The position numbers and the translations under genes are program-made. Of a stretch of DNA of 27,518 bases, positions 7,156 to 15,345 are shown piece after piece (the stretch's first letter is position 1; every line of letters begins with the position of its first letter). Below the pieces are notes generated by a model. It was not told where the DNA came from. It searched no databases and was given only the letters and a program-made list of their open reading frames with translations. The DNA is from Betaproteobacteria bacterium (lineage in GTDB: Bacteria > Pseudomonadota > Gammaproteobacteria > Burkholderiales > JAHFRG01), in contig JAHFRG010000010.1 in NCBI GenBank assembly GCA_023258935.1, forward strand, positions 1 to 27,518, given 5' to 3'.

Positions 7156-7959
7156 CTATTCGACAGTTTGGCCGACGCGCTTCAGATTATCAAAATTCCA
7201 CCAGATCATGAACGCCTTGCCGACAATGTTTTGTTGTGGAACAAAGCCCCAATAACGGCTGTCGCTGCTGCTGTCCCGGTTGTCGCCTAGCATGAAGTAA
7301 TGTCCGGCTGGAACGGAACAGCTGAAACCTTCTTCATTGTAGACGCAATTCTCGCGAAACGGGAATTGCCTGACTCCACCGGTTTGAACTGCGGGCACCC
7401 CTGCTTGGATAAGAATCGAGTGCAGGTGACCGCCGAGGTCTTCATTAAAGCGTTTAGCATCAACAAAATTCAAGCCGGATTCAACATAATTATACCCCCC
7501 GTCGGGCGCGGCTTTAACCGCTTTGCCGTTAACCCACAACTTCTTGTTGCGGTAAACAATTTTATCCCCGGGCAGACCGACCACGCGCTTGATGTAATCC
7601 AGAGTAGGATTTTCCGGATAGCGGAATACCATGACTTCACCGCGTTTGGGCTGGTTGATGTCTAAGATCTTGAAGTTGATGATTGGCAGGCGTATGCCGT
7701 AGGTGTACTTATTGACCAAAATGAAATCCCCGACCAGCAAGGTGGGGATCATTGAGCCGGATGGAATCTTGAATGGTTCTACCAGGAAAGAGCGCAGCAG
7801 GAACACAATAAGTATCACCGGGAAAAAACTTTTGGGATATTCCACCCACCACGGCTCTGCGCTTTTAGGATGGCGCCGCGCTTTAAACCAGAAATGGTCG
7901 AGCAGCCAGATGCCGCCGGTGACCACCAAAAGAATGAACATGATGAGCGCGAAATTCAT
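7156..7959 (-). CDS. lepB: Signal peptidase I
   Basis: LepB removes signal peptides from proteins exported by Sec and Tat at the periplasmic face of the inner membrane. The 267 residues contain two N-terminal membrane segments (about 3-21 and 46-60). The catalytic Ser69 sits in IPSGSMIPTLLVGDF and the catalytic Lys124 in DYIKRVVGLPGD. The box-E motif GDNRDSSSDSRYWG is near the C-terminus. The protein is shorter than E. coli LepB (324) mainly in the periplasmic insertion, which is normal for betaproteobacteria. Start and lepA stop share one base (TAATG). Confidence 0.97.
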   Translation of the reverse strand: MNFALIMFILLVVTGGIWLLDHFWFKARRHPKSAEPWWVEYPKSFFPVILIVFLLRSFLVEPFKIPSGSMIPTLLVGDFILVNKYTYGIRLPIINFKILDINQPKRGEVMVFRYPENPTLDYIKRVVGLPGDKIVYRNKKLWVNGKAVKAAPDGGYNYVESGLNFVDAKRFNEDLGGHLHSILIQAGVPAVQTGGVRQFPFRENCVYNEEGFSCSVPAGHYFMLGDNRDSSSDSRYWGFVPQQNIVGKAFMIWWNFDNLKRVGQTVE

Positions 7960-9749
7960 TACTTCTCCACTCGCAGAATCGCCAGAAAAGCTTCTTGGGG
8001 TATTTCAACGTTGCCGACCTGTTTCATACGTTTCTTCCCGGCTTTTTGTTTTTCCAGCAATTTTTTCTTGCGTGTAACGTCTCCACCGTAGCATTTCGCC
8101 AACACGTTCTTGCGCAACGCCTTGACGGATTCCCTGGCTATAATATGCGAGCCTATAGCCGCCTGTACCGCCACGTCGAACATCTGTCGTGGGATAAGCT
8201 CGCGCATTTTTACGGCAAGCTCGCGTCCACGGTATTGGCTGGTGGCGCGGTGCACAATCAGCGACAATGCATCAACTTTGTCTCCGTTGATTAAAATATC
8301 CAGCTTAACCAGATCCGCGCTGCGGAACTCCTTGAATTCATAATCGAGGGAAGCATAGCCGCGGCTTACTGATTTAAGCTTGTCAAAAAAATCCATGACA
8401 ACTTCATTAAGCGGGAGCTCATAAATTAGCATCACCTGCCGGCCCAGGTACTGCATGTTTTTTTGCACGCCACGCTTTTCGATGCATAACGTGATCACCG
8501 GGCCAACGTAATCCTGCGGCACCAGGATGGTAGCGGTGATGATGGGTTCGCGTATTTCCTCAATGGTCGATGAGTCGGGCATTTTTGACGGATTTTCGAT
8601 TTCAATTAACGTGCCTTTGCGCAGCAACACCTGGTATATCACGGTTGGCGCGGTGGTTATCAGCCTCATCCCGTATTCGCGTTCCAGCCGCTCCTGCACG
8701 ATATCCAGATGCAGCAACCCTAGAAAGCCGCATCTGAACCCGAACCCCAGAGCCTGGGAGGATTCGGGTTCGTAGTGCAGTGAAGCGTCGTTGAGCTGCA
8801 GTTTTTCCAAAGCGTCGCGCAACGCATCATACTCATTGGAATCCATAGGAAACAGGCCGGCAAAAACCTGTGGTTTGATTTCCTTGAATCCGGGCAAAGC
8901 CTGTTTGGCCGGGTTGCCGGCGAGCGTAATCGTGTCGCCTACCTTCGCGGCCTTGAGTTCCTTGATGCCGGCAACCACAAACCCGACTTCTCCTGCTGAT
9001 AATGAATCCTTGAGTTTGGCTTTTGGTGTAAACACACCCACCTCTTCGCACAAGTAACTCGCCTGAGAGGACATCAGCAGAATCTTGTTCTTGGGTTTGA
9101 GCACCCCATCCACCACTCGCACCAGCATCACCACGCCGACATAATTATCGAACCATGAATCAATGATCAACGCTTTGAGTGGGGAGTCTATGCTGCCTTT
9201 GGGCGGCGGGATGCGTCGGATCACCGCATCCAGAATATCTTCCACACCCAGACCGGTTTTGGCGCTTGCATGTACCGCGTCTTTTGCCGAAATGCCGATG
9301 ATGTCCTCGATTTCCTTGATGACGCGTTCCGGTTCCGCAGACGGCAGGTCTATTTTGTTCAGCACCGGCACTACTTCAACCCCCTGCTCTATCGCAGTGT
9401 AGCAATTGGCCAAGGTCTGGGCTTCCACTCCTTGCGAGGCATCCACAACCAGCAACGCCCCTTCACATGCGGCAAGAGAGCGCGACACCTCGTAAGAAAA
9501 ATCCACATGCCCGGGAGTATCAATCAAGTTCAGAAGGTAAGTCTGGCCATCTCGTGCCTGGTAGTTGAGCGCTGCGGTTTGTGCCTTGATGGTAATTCCG
9601 CGTTCACGCTCCAGTTCCATCGAATCCAGCACTTGCGGTCCCATTTCGCGCTCGCTCAAACCTCCGCAAATCTGGATGAAGCGGTCGGCAAGAGTGGATT
9701 TACCATGGTCGATGTGAGCAATGATGGAAAAATTGCGGATGTTATTCAT
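7959..9749 (-). CDS. lepA: Elongation factor 4 (LepA)
   Basis: LepA is a translational GTPase that acts on stalled or assembling ribosomes. The 596 residues are full length. The GTPase motifs are AHIDHGKST (11-19), DTPGH (77-81) and NKID (131-134). The LepA-specific C-terminal domain follows, with the basic end ending in the pattern AKCYGGDVTRKKKLLEKQK. The N-terminus MNNIRNFSIIAHIDHGK is canonical, which fixes the start. The leader is unusual: no Shine-Dalgarno is visible, and a hairpin with a T8 tract ends five bases before the ATG. It heads the lepA-lepB-rnc-era operon. Confidence 0.98.
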   Translation of the reverse strand: MNNIRNFSIIAHIDHGKSTLADRFIQICGGLSEREMGPQVLDSMELERERGITIKAQTAALNYQARDGQTYLLNLIDTPGHVDFSYEVSRSLAACEGALLVVDASQGVEAQTLANCYTAIEQGVEVVPVLNKIDLPSAEPERVIKEIEDIIGISAKDAVHASAKTGLGVEDILDAVIRRIPPPKGSIDSPLKALIIDSWFDNYVGVVMLVRVVDGVLKPKNKILLMSSQASYLCEEVGVFTPKAKLKDSLSAGEVGFVVAGIKELKAAKVGDTITLAGNPAKQALPGFKEIKPQVFAGLFPMDSNEYDALRDALEKLQLNDASLHYEPESSQALGFGFRCGFLGLLHLDIVQERLEREYGMRLITTAPTVIYQVLLRKGTLIEIENPSKMPDSSTIEEIREPIITATILVPQDYVGPVITLCIEKRGVQKNMQYLGRQVMLIYELPLNEVVMDFFDKLKSVSRGYASLDYEFKEFRSADLVKLDILINGDKVDALSLIVHRATSQYRGRELAVKMRELIPRQMFDVAVQAAIGSHIIARESVKALRKNVLAKCYGGDVTRKKKLLEKQKAGKKRMKQVGNVEIPQEAFLAILRVEK

Positions 9750-9754
9750 GCGTC

Positions 9755-9782
9755 AAAAAAAAGGGGCACTGCAGTGCCCTTT
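9755..9782 (-). terminator. Intrinsic-terminator-like hairpin immediately before lepA
   Basis: The minus strand reads the palindrome GGGCACTGCAGTGCCC, then C and eight T residues. The A3 before the palindrome can also pair with part of the T-run. It lies downstream of mucD, so it can end the rpoE-rseA-rseB-mucD transcript. Because the T-run ends five bases before the lepA ATG, any transcript serving lepA has to pass through it, so it may also act as an attenuator. Confidence 0.75.
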
Positions 9783-9803
9783 GCCTTATGCAAATAAAGT
9801 CGG

Positions 9804-9809
9804 ATTCTA
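9804..9809 (-). promoter_or_regulatory. Possible -10 element for lepA
   Basis: TAGAAT occurs in the context GCTAGAATCC on the minus strand, upstream of the hairpin, in the 167-base mucD/lepA gap. A transcript from here would have a leader of about 48 bases that includes the whole hairpin. No convincing -35 is seen. The rest of the gap shows no clear element. Confidence 0.3.
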
Positions 9810-9916
9810 GCGGATTTTGGGATTGCCGTGTGGGTATCAGCCCTGAAACTCACGCAACGCGGCAAGGTAATGGGGCAATTTTGCTTGTTCACTACCTTCG
9901 TTTTTTACGGCTGTCT

Positions 9917-11296
9917 TCAATTGCTTTCGATGCGCAATGGAATGTACAAGGCGTTGTCGCCGCGTCGTATCAGCAATGCGATAGTGCGCCCCTTTTCAAA
10001 TTTATTGAGCAATTGGTTGAACTGCTCGACCGACTTCACATCTTGGTTATTGACAGCCAGGATTATGTCGCCACGGCGTATTCCGGCGCGTACCGCAGTG
10101 CCCTGCACATCCTCAACCAGTATTCCGCCTCGGATTCCAAGCTCGTTGCGCTGATCCGCAGTTAAGTCGACCAAAGCCATTCCAAGACGGCTTTCGGGTG
10201 CTTTGCCACGCTTGCCGGAACGCTGAGCGGTTTTTTCATCCGCCGGAATTTCTCCAACCGTCAATGTAACATCCTTGGTCGCTCCTTTGCGCCATATCTG
10301 TACCGTTACTTTTGCTCCCGGCTTGGTGGAACCAACAACGCGCGGGAGATCAGACGAACTGTTGACCGTCTTGTCGTCGAATTTGAGAATCACATCGCTG
10401 GCCTCGAGGCCTGCTTTGTCAGCGGGGCCGCCTTTTTCCACTGAATTGATGAGCGCACCCGCCGGTTTGCTCAGACCAAACGATTCCGCAAGCTCCTTGG
10501 TCACTTCTTGAATTACCACGCCGATACGTCCACGACTTACTTTTCCGGTGATTCGCAATTGCTCGGTGACGTCCATCGCCATATCAATGGGGATGGCAAA
10601 CGACAATCCCATGAAACCGCCTGTGCGGCTGTAAATCTGTGAATTGATGCCGACGACTTCACCTTTCATGTTAAACAATGGCCCTCCTGAGTTGCCGGGG
10701 TTGATCGCAACGTCGGTCTGGATAAATGGAACAAAATTTTCCTGAGGCAGCGAACGACCCTTGGCGCTGACAATGCCTGCGGTCACGCTGTTCTCGAAAC
10801 CGAAGGGCGAACCGATAGCTACTACCCATTCCCCAACCTTGAGTTTGGCCGGGTCTCCTGGAGTCACTTTGGGCAGACCAGTTGCATCGATTTTGAGTAA
10901 TGCAACATCGGTGCGGCGGTCACTGCCAATCACCTTGGCTTTAAATTCGCGCTTGTCGGTCAATTTAACCGTCACCTCATCAGCATCGGCCACCACGTGC
11001 GCGTTGCTAAGGATATAGCCGTCAGAACTGATGATGAAGCCAGACCCGAGGGATTTCGATTCAAACTCGCGAGGCGTGGGTGGGCCGAAGCGCTTGAAGA
11101 ATTCGTAAAAAGGGTCGTCTTCGGAAAACGGCAGTTGGGGGATTCCCTGATGGGCTTGCATGGTTTGTGTGGTGCTGACGTTAACCACGGACGGTCCCTG
11201 CTTTTCCGCCAATTCGGTGAAATCTGGCAAATCCTTCGCCACAACCGGCGCTATAAATGAAATATATAAAGCAAACGTGAAAAACAGTTTTTTCAT
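9917..11296 (-). CDS. mucD: DegP/MucD-type periplasmic serine protease
   Basis: This HtrA-family endopeptidase and chaperone degrades misfolded envelope proteins. The 459 residues begin with a Sec signal peptide (about 1-20, ending PVVA). The trypsin-like domain has catalytic His100 (SNAHVV), Asp130 (RRTDVALL) and Ser203 (GNSGGP), followed by two PDZ domains (about 250-345 and 365-455). It closes the rpoE-rseA-rseB block, the same order as algU-mucA-mucB-mucD in Pseudomonas, so mucD is a fitting symbol, although degP-like names are equally used. The gap to rseB is 97 bases and contains its own -10-like site. The Shine-Dalgarno AAGGAAGG is strong. Confidence 0.95.
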   Translation of the reverse strand: MKKLFFTFALYISFIAPVVAKDLPDFTELAEKQGPSVVNVSTTQTMQAHQGIPQLPFSEDDPFYEFFKRFGPPTPREFESKSLGSGFIISSDGYILSNAHVVADADEVTVKLTDKREFKAKVIGSDRRTDVALLKIDATGLPKVTPGDPAKLKVGEWVVAIGSPFGFENSVTAGIVSAKGRSLPQENFVPFIQTDVAINPGNSGGPLFNMKGEVVGINSQIYSRTGGFMGLSFAIPIDMAMDVTEQLRITGKVSRGRIGVVIQEVTKELAESFGLSKPAGALINSVEKGGPADKAGLEASDVILKFDDKTVNSSSDLPRVVGSTKPGAKVTVQIWRKGATKDVTLTVGEIPADEKTAQRSGKRGKAPESRLGMALVDLTADQRNELGIRGGILVEDVQGTAVRAGIRRGDIILAVNNQDVKSVEQFNQLLNKFEKGRTIALLIRRGDNALYIPLRIESN

Positions 11297-11343
11297 TGAT
11301 TAACTTCCTTCCTTTTATTCAAAAACATCAGCGCCACATGAGG

Positions 11344-11362
11344 AGAATTATAGAGTAATTCT
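11344..11362 (-). promoter_or_regulatory. Possible mucD promoter with a dyad over the -10
   Basis: On the minus strand a perfect TATAAT (11347-11352) lies in the rseB/mucD gap. It is overlapped by a 7-bp inverted repeat, AGAATTA and TAATTCT, with a 5-base spacer. No clear -35 or sigma-E-type GAACTT is seen upstream. The dyad may be an operator or a chance product of AT-rich sequence. Confidence 0.35.
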
Positions 11363-11393
11363 GGACCAGAAAACGGCTTGCGGGTTTCGGTAT

Positions 11394-12365
11394 TTATTTG
11401 CCGGTGTAGTACACCGAATTTCCTATTTCCATCACAGTCATCGGCGGGGCTTCTCCCAGCACTGTAACCTGGTAATCGTCCAGGGGTTTGGTATAAATAT
11501 TAAGCGCGCCACGTTTTGATACCCCGTTTAAAGGCTTGACTCCCGGAGCGCGCGGCTCGACGAATACCGAAATCGCCGCCAACCCGTCAGAGTAAACGAT
11601 ATGCGAAATAGGCGCCGGTTTACCACTCACCATGCGCTTGGCTTCCATGATTTTCTTGAATCCTGCGAGCGGGTTTTTGACACTCCATCCGGTTTCCGTG
11701 GAAATCGGTTCGGGCTGCCCGGAGCGGTCATAACGCCAGCCCGCGGCTTTGGCTGGGTATTTCGGTTTGAGCATTTCCTCATCTATCGGCCCGCCTATAT
11801 TCAACTGGGTAAAAGTCATCTGCTCTACCACATCGTTTTTTTCGTCTAGCATGCTGGCTTTAAGCAGTAAGCCGGAATTAGTTTCCGCCCATAGGTGATA
11901 TCCGTAGCGCAGGTCGTCTTTGGGTTCCAGCAACAATACCTGGCAATAGAACCCTGCAATCCGCTGATGTCCGCCCAATTTGATAAGGTAGCTTTCGCTC
12001 AGGTTGCTGAGCTGCTCGGGGAGCAGAGCAGGGAAGGGTTTCCTCTGAAGTCGCTTTTCGACTTTTACTGTTTTGCTCTCAGGTAAAAAACACTGCACTT
12101 CGTCATTATTGCGAATGATCTCGCGCGGCAAGCCGTCCAGGATTTCAAGTTTTTCGTGTTCGCCGGAACTGTCCACTGCATGCACGATTCGGGAAGTTTC
12201 GGTGTGGTTGCCGTACTGGTAAATGAAAGTGCCGCTGTAATTGAGCTCGTGCGCAGCGGTGGCGATTTTCTGCAACCAGGCGAGTGCATCATCGGGTGCC
12301 GTCGGGGTTTCCGCCAGCAAGGTTGCGGGCAAGGTGAGGAACAGGCCGAGCAGCAGAACTCTCAT
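11394..12365 (-). CDS. rseB: Sigma-E regulatory protein RseB/MucB
   Basis: RseB is a periplasmic lipid-binding protein that protects the anti-sigma factor RseA from cleavage and senses mislocalised LPS or lipoproteins. The 323 residues begin with a signal peptide (about 1-18). The LolA-like large domain begins with DALAWLQKIATAAHELNYSG, and SRIVHAVDSSGEHEKLEILDG follows in segments. The smaller C-terminal domain (about 210-320) includes HIVYSDGLAAISVFVE. Its ATG overlaps the rseA stop as ATGA. Confidence 0.93.
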   Translation of the reverse strand: MRVLLLGLFLTLPATLLAETPTAPDDALAWLQKIATAAHELNYSGTFIYQYGNHTETSRIVHAVDSSGEHEKLEILDGLPREIIRNNDEVQCFLPESKTVKVEKRLQRKPFPALLPEQLSNLSESYLIKLGGHQRIAGFYCQVLLLEPKDDLRYGYHLWAETNSGLLLKASMLDEKNDVVEQMTFTQLNIGGPIDEEMLKPKYPAKAAGWRYDRSGQPEPISTETGWSVKNPLAGFKKIMEAKRMVSGKPAPISHIVYSDGLAAISVFVEPRAPGVKPLNGVSKRGALNIYTKPLDDYQVTVLGEAPPMTVMEIGNSVYYTGK

Positions 12366-12880
12366 CGGCTTGCTTCCACGGCCTCGTCTGAGACTGTGCG
12401 CACATAAGGCGCAACGCCCTGTATCGTTGTGCTGGGTGAAAATTCCTGGTGGGCTAACAAGTATTCATTGACGTTGCTGTTGAGGGGGTATCTAGGAAGG
12501 TTGGCAAGCATGGTAGCGGCATTGGACTGTTGGGTGGCTGCAATGTTTTGTTTTGCCTTGCCGGTATTGTTTTGCAGTACTACCCAGGCCACCATGGCCA
12601 CTGCTGTTAGCGAAGCGGCGATGGACAATGCTGTGATCTTGGTTTTTATCAGCAGCGGCCGGCGCGGCGCCAAGATCACCGGCTCCACGTCCAGTTTCTC
12701 TTTGAAACGTTCGCCGAAATCGTATGAAACAATACTGGTTTGCCGCATCACGTCGCCAATCAGATGGTAATCAAACCAGGTCTCGCGTAGCTCTTTGTTC
12801 CGCTCGAGTATGGTGAGCACTGCTTTTGCCGCATCCCGGTCCAGTTCACCATCCATTAAAGCCGAAATATCGTATTTCAT
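12362..12880 (-). CDS. rseA: Anti-sigma-E factor RseA/MucA
   Basis: This single-pass inner-membrane protein binds RpoE in the cytoplasm and releases it after proteolysis by DegS- and RseP-type proteases. The 172 residues have an N-terminal sigma-binding domain (MKYDISALMDGELDRDA), a membrane segment at about 82-102 and a periplasmic tail. The frame runs three codons further up to a GTG at 12889, which overlaps rpoE. ATG at 12880 is preferred because AAGAGGTGG precedes it at a good distance and it starts two bases after the rpoE stop. RseP, the site-2 protease that would finish its cleavage, is encoded at the right edge of this window. Confidence 0.93.
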   Translation of the reverse strand: MKYDISALMDGELDRDAAKAVLTILERNKELRETWFDYHLIGDVMRQTSIVSYDFGERFKEKLDVEPVILAPRRPLLIKTKITALSIAASLTAVAMVAWVVLQNNTGKAKQNIAATQQSNAATMLANLPRYPLNSNVNEYLLAHQEFSPSTTIQGVAPYVRTVSDEAVEASR

Positions 12881-12882
12881 AA

Positions 12883-13482
12883 TCACCACCTCTTGTCTTT
12901 GCTAGTGCCGAGCATCGGCCGAAGTTTCTCGGCTATCGCCTCGCGAGCTCGGAAAATCCTCGAACGCACGGTGCCAATGGGGCAGTTCATTATTGTTGCA
13001 ATGTCCTCGTAACTCAACCCCTCAATTTCACGCAGCGTAATCGCGCTTCTCAGTTCATCAGGCAGATCCTGCAGTGCTTGGTTCACTGTTTGGGCTATCT
13101 GCTTGCTCATCAACTCGTTCTCGGGCGTATTCAAGTCCTTGAGTTGATCACCCTCTTCAAATGCCTCCGCGTCCGAGACATCGAACTCTGTCGTGGTCGG
13201 TGCACGCCGTCCCAAGGCCACCAGATAGTTCTTCGCGGTATTGATACCGATCCGGTACAGCCAGGTATAGAACGCGCTATCGCCCCGGAACGACGGCAAG
13301 GCACGGTAGGCCTTGATAAATGCTTCTTGCGTGACATCCTCGATTTCGGCGGCATCACGTATGAAGCGGGATAACAGCCTGCCCAGTTTGCGCTGGTATT
13401 TGGCCACCAGCAATTCAAAGGCATGTTTGTCTCCGTGTTGTGCGCGTTCGACCAGCTGCTGGTCGATTTCACGATCACCCAT
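12883..13482 (-). CDS. rpoE: Envelope-stress sigma factor RpoE (sigma-24/AlgU type)
   Basis: This group 4 (ECF) sigma factor controls envelope-stress genes. The 199 residues contain region 2 (EDVTQEAFIKAYRAL and SAFYTWLYRIGINTAKN) and region 4 with the helix-turn-helix LSYEDIATIMNCPIGTVRSR. An acidic linker (about 97-115) joins the two. It is the first gene of rpoE-rseA-rseB-mucD and diverges from nadB, the same layout as in E. coli. The Shine-Dalgarno is weak (AGGGA, 11 bases before ATG). Two candidate promoters lie upstream. Confidence 0.97.
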   Translation of the reverse strand: MGDREIDQQLVERAQHGDKHAFELLVAKYQRKLGRLLSRFIRDAAEIEDVTQEAFIKAYRALPSFRGDSAFYTWLYRIGINTAKNYLVALGRRAPTTTEFDVSDAEAFEEGDQLKDLNTPENELMSKQIAQTVNQALQDLPDELRSAITLREIEGLSYEDIATIMNCPIGTVRSRIFRAREAIAEKLRPMLGTSKDKRW

Positions 13483-13562
13483 GTGCAGCGATTCCCTGAA
13501 TACTGCTCGTTATACTTGCAGACGCGGTAGCAGGCCATTCATGCAATTCCCGGCAGCGGGCT

Positions 13563-13591
13563 AGTATACCTCAGTTCAGTTCGCTCTCTAA
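13563..13591 (-). promoter_or_regulatory. Possible housekeeping promoter for rpoE
   Basis: On the minus strand TTAGAG and TATACT are separated by 17 bases, about 80 bases upstream of the rpoE ATG. The -10 is good and the -35 poor. Confidence 0.35.
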
Positions 13592-13618
13592 GGATGCGTG
13601 TACAAACAGATACGCACT

Positions 13619-13646
13619 AAAGACAATTTCGTTATCCAATAGTTCA
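13619..13646 (-). promoter_or_regulatory. Possible sigma-E-type promoter for rpoE (autoregulation)
   Basis: On the minus strand TGAACTA and GTCTTT are separated by 15 bases. This resembles the sigma-E/AlgU consensus (GGAACTT, 15-17 bases, GTCTAA or TCTGA). rpoE operons are usually autoregulated from such a site. The match is partial at both boxes. Confidence 0.35.
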
Positions 13647-13702
13647 GTTATAAACAGGGTTATTCGAGTTTGATGGGGCTGCGGCTCTCGTGCCGGCTCT
13701 GC

Positions 13703-13708
13703 TATAGT
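13703..13708 (+). promoter_or_regulatory. Possible -10 element for nadB
   Basis: TATAGT lies 29 bases upstream of the nadB start in the 255-base rpoE/nadB gap. No good -35 is seen at the expected distance. No known nicotinate repressor site was recognised. Confidence 0.3.
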
Positions 13709-13737
13709 ATTAGGTTGTTACAAAATGAGGGGCAAAA

Positions 13738-15345
13738 TTGCAGCGTTTTGATGTGGTAATCATTGGCAGCGGGCTCGCCGGCCTCACGGTGGCGCTCAAT
13801 CTCGCCGATCACAAAAAAATCGGGCTGATTACCAAAAAAGCCCTGATTGATGGGGCGAGCAGCTGGGCGCAGGGCGGAATTGCCGCGGTGCTGGGCAATG
13901 ACGACTCGATTGCTGAACATATCCAGGATACCCTGGTCGCCGGCGCCGGCCTGTGCGACGAAGCGGTGGCACGTTACGTAGTGGAGCACAGTCGTGACAG
14001 CGTGCAATGGCTGATCAAGCAGGGAGTGCGGTTCACTCGCGACGCGGAAAGCGACAGCGGCTATCACCTTGCCCGCGAGGGCGGCCACAGCCACCGTCGG
14101 GTGATTCATGCTGCTGACGCCACCGGGCAGGAAGTGCAAACCACACTGGAAGCCAAAATCAAGGCCCATCCCAATATCAGCGTGTTCGAGCACCATATCG
14201 CAGTGGACCTCATCTGCGGCAGGAAAATCAGGCTTTCCGACAACCGCTGCCATGGTGTCTACGTGCTGGACAGCCTTGCCGATAAAGTCAAAACCATCAC
14301 CGCAGATCACACCGTGCTTGCGACAGGCGGAGCGGGCAAGGTCTATCTCTATACCACCAACCCGGACACCGCGACCGGAGATGGCATAGCCATGGGTTGG
14401 CGCGCCGGCTGCCGCATCGCCAACATGGAATTCATACAGTTTCACCCCACATGCCTCTACCACCCCCATGCCAAGTCTTTCCTTATTTCAGAGGCAGTAC
14501 GCGGCGAAGGCGGTATTCTGTGCCTGTCTGATGGCACCCGCTTCATGCCCGCGCATGACGAACGCGCAGAGCTTGCTCCACGCGATATCGTGGCGCGTGC
14601 CATAGACTTTGAGATGAAAAAACGCGGATTGGATTGCGTCTACTTGGACATTTCGCACAAACCGTCGGATTTTATTGTCGAGCATTTCCCGACTATCCAC
14701 GCCCGTTGCCTGGAACTGGGAATAGACATGACCCGCGAGCCGATCCCGGTGGTGCCTGCAGCGCACTATATCTGCGGCGGAGTGGTTGCCGACCGCCATG
14801 GACGCACCGATTTACCCGGCTTGTACGCGGTTGGGGAAACAGCGCATACCGGAATGCATGGTGCCAATCGGCTCGCCAGCAATTCGCTTCTGGAATGCCT
14901 GGTGTTCGGCCTGGCTGCGGCAAGTGATATCCTGGAGCAACCCTCAATACCGCATGTCAGTCTCCCTGAATGGGACGAAAGCCGTGTGACCGACGCCGAC
15001 GAAGTAATCGTTATATCCCATAACTGGGACGAGCTGCGGCGCTTCATGTGGGACTACGTCGGTATTGTGCGCACCAGCAAGCGCCTGGAGCGTGCGCAAC
15101 ACCGCATCCAGGTATTGCATGAGGAAATCAACGAGTACTATGCTAATTTCAGGGTGAGCGGGGATTTGCTGGAATTGCGTAACCTAGTGATGACTGCCGA
15201 TTTGATTGTGCAAAGCGCCATGCTGCGCCGTGAAAGCCGAGGTCTGCATTTCAGCCGCGATTACCCAACCCTCTTGCCAGAGGCGCGCAATACTGTGCTA
15301 CAGCAAAAAACCGAGGCTGCGAGTCAAGCGCTTCAGGCTATATAG
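13738..15345 (+). CDS. nadB: L-aspartate oxidase
   Basis: NadB oxidises L-aspartate to iminoaspartate, the first step of de novo NAD synthesis, and passes it to NadA. The 535 residues match E. coli (540). The FAD-binding motif GSGLAG (10-15) follows MQRFDVVII. Other family signatures are SSWAQGGIAAV, the active-site region HSHRRVIHAADATG, IQFHPTCLY, and HTGMHGANRLASNSLLECL. A C-terminal helical domain follows. The start codon is TTG, supported by GAGGGG at a good distance and by the canonical N-terminus. nadA and nadC are not in the window. The 3' end overlaps the convergent ygfX by 8 bases. Confidence 0.97.
   Translation: MQRFDVVIIGSGLAGLTVALNLADHKKIGLITKKALIDGASSWAQGGIAAVLGNDDSIAEHIQDTLVAGAGLCDEAVARYVVEHSRDSVQWLIKQGVRFTRDAESDSGYHLAREGGHSHRRVIHAADATGQEVQTTLEAKIKAHPNISVFEHHIAVDLICGRKIRLSDNRCHGVYVLDSLADKVKTITADHTVLATGGAGKVYLYTTNPDTATGDGIAMGWRAGCRIANMEFIQFHPTCLYHPHAKSFLISEAVRGEGGILCLSDGTRFMPAHDERAELAPRDIVARAIDFEMKKRGLDCVYLDISHKPSDFIVEHFPTIHARCLELGIDMTREPIPVVPAAHYICGGVVADRHGRTDLPGLYAVGETAHTGMHGANRLASNSLLECLVFGLAAASDILEQPSIPHVSLPEWDESRVTDADEVIVISHNWDELRRFMWDYVGIVRTSKRLERAQHRIQVLHEEINEYYANFRVSGDLLELRNLVMTADLIVQSAMLRRESRGLHFSRDYPTLLPEARNTVLQQKTEAASQALQAI

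Noticed and set aside
13702..14469. 255-codon open frame on the minus strand inside nadB
   Set aside because: It is fully antisense to the well-conserved nadB coding sequence, has no recognisable motif and is a codon-bias shadow.
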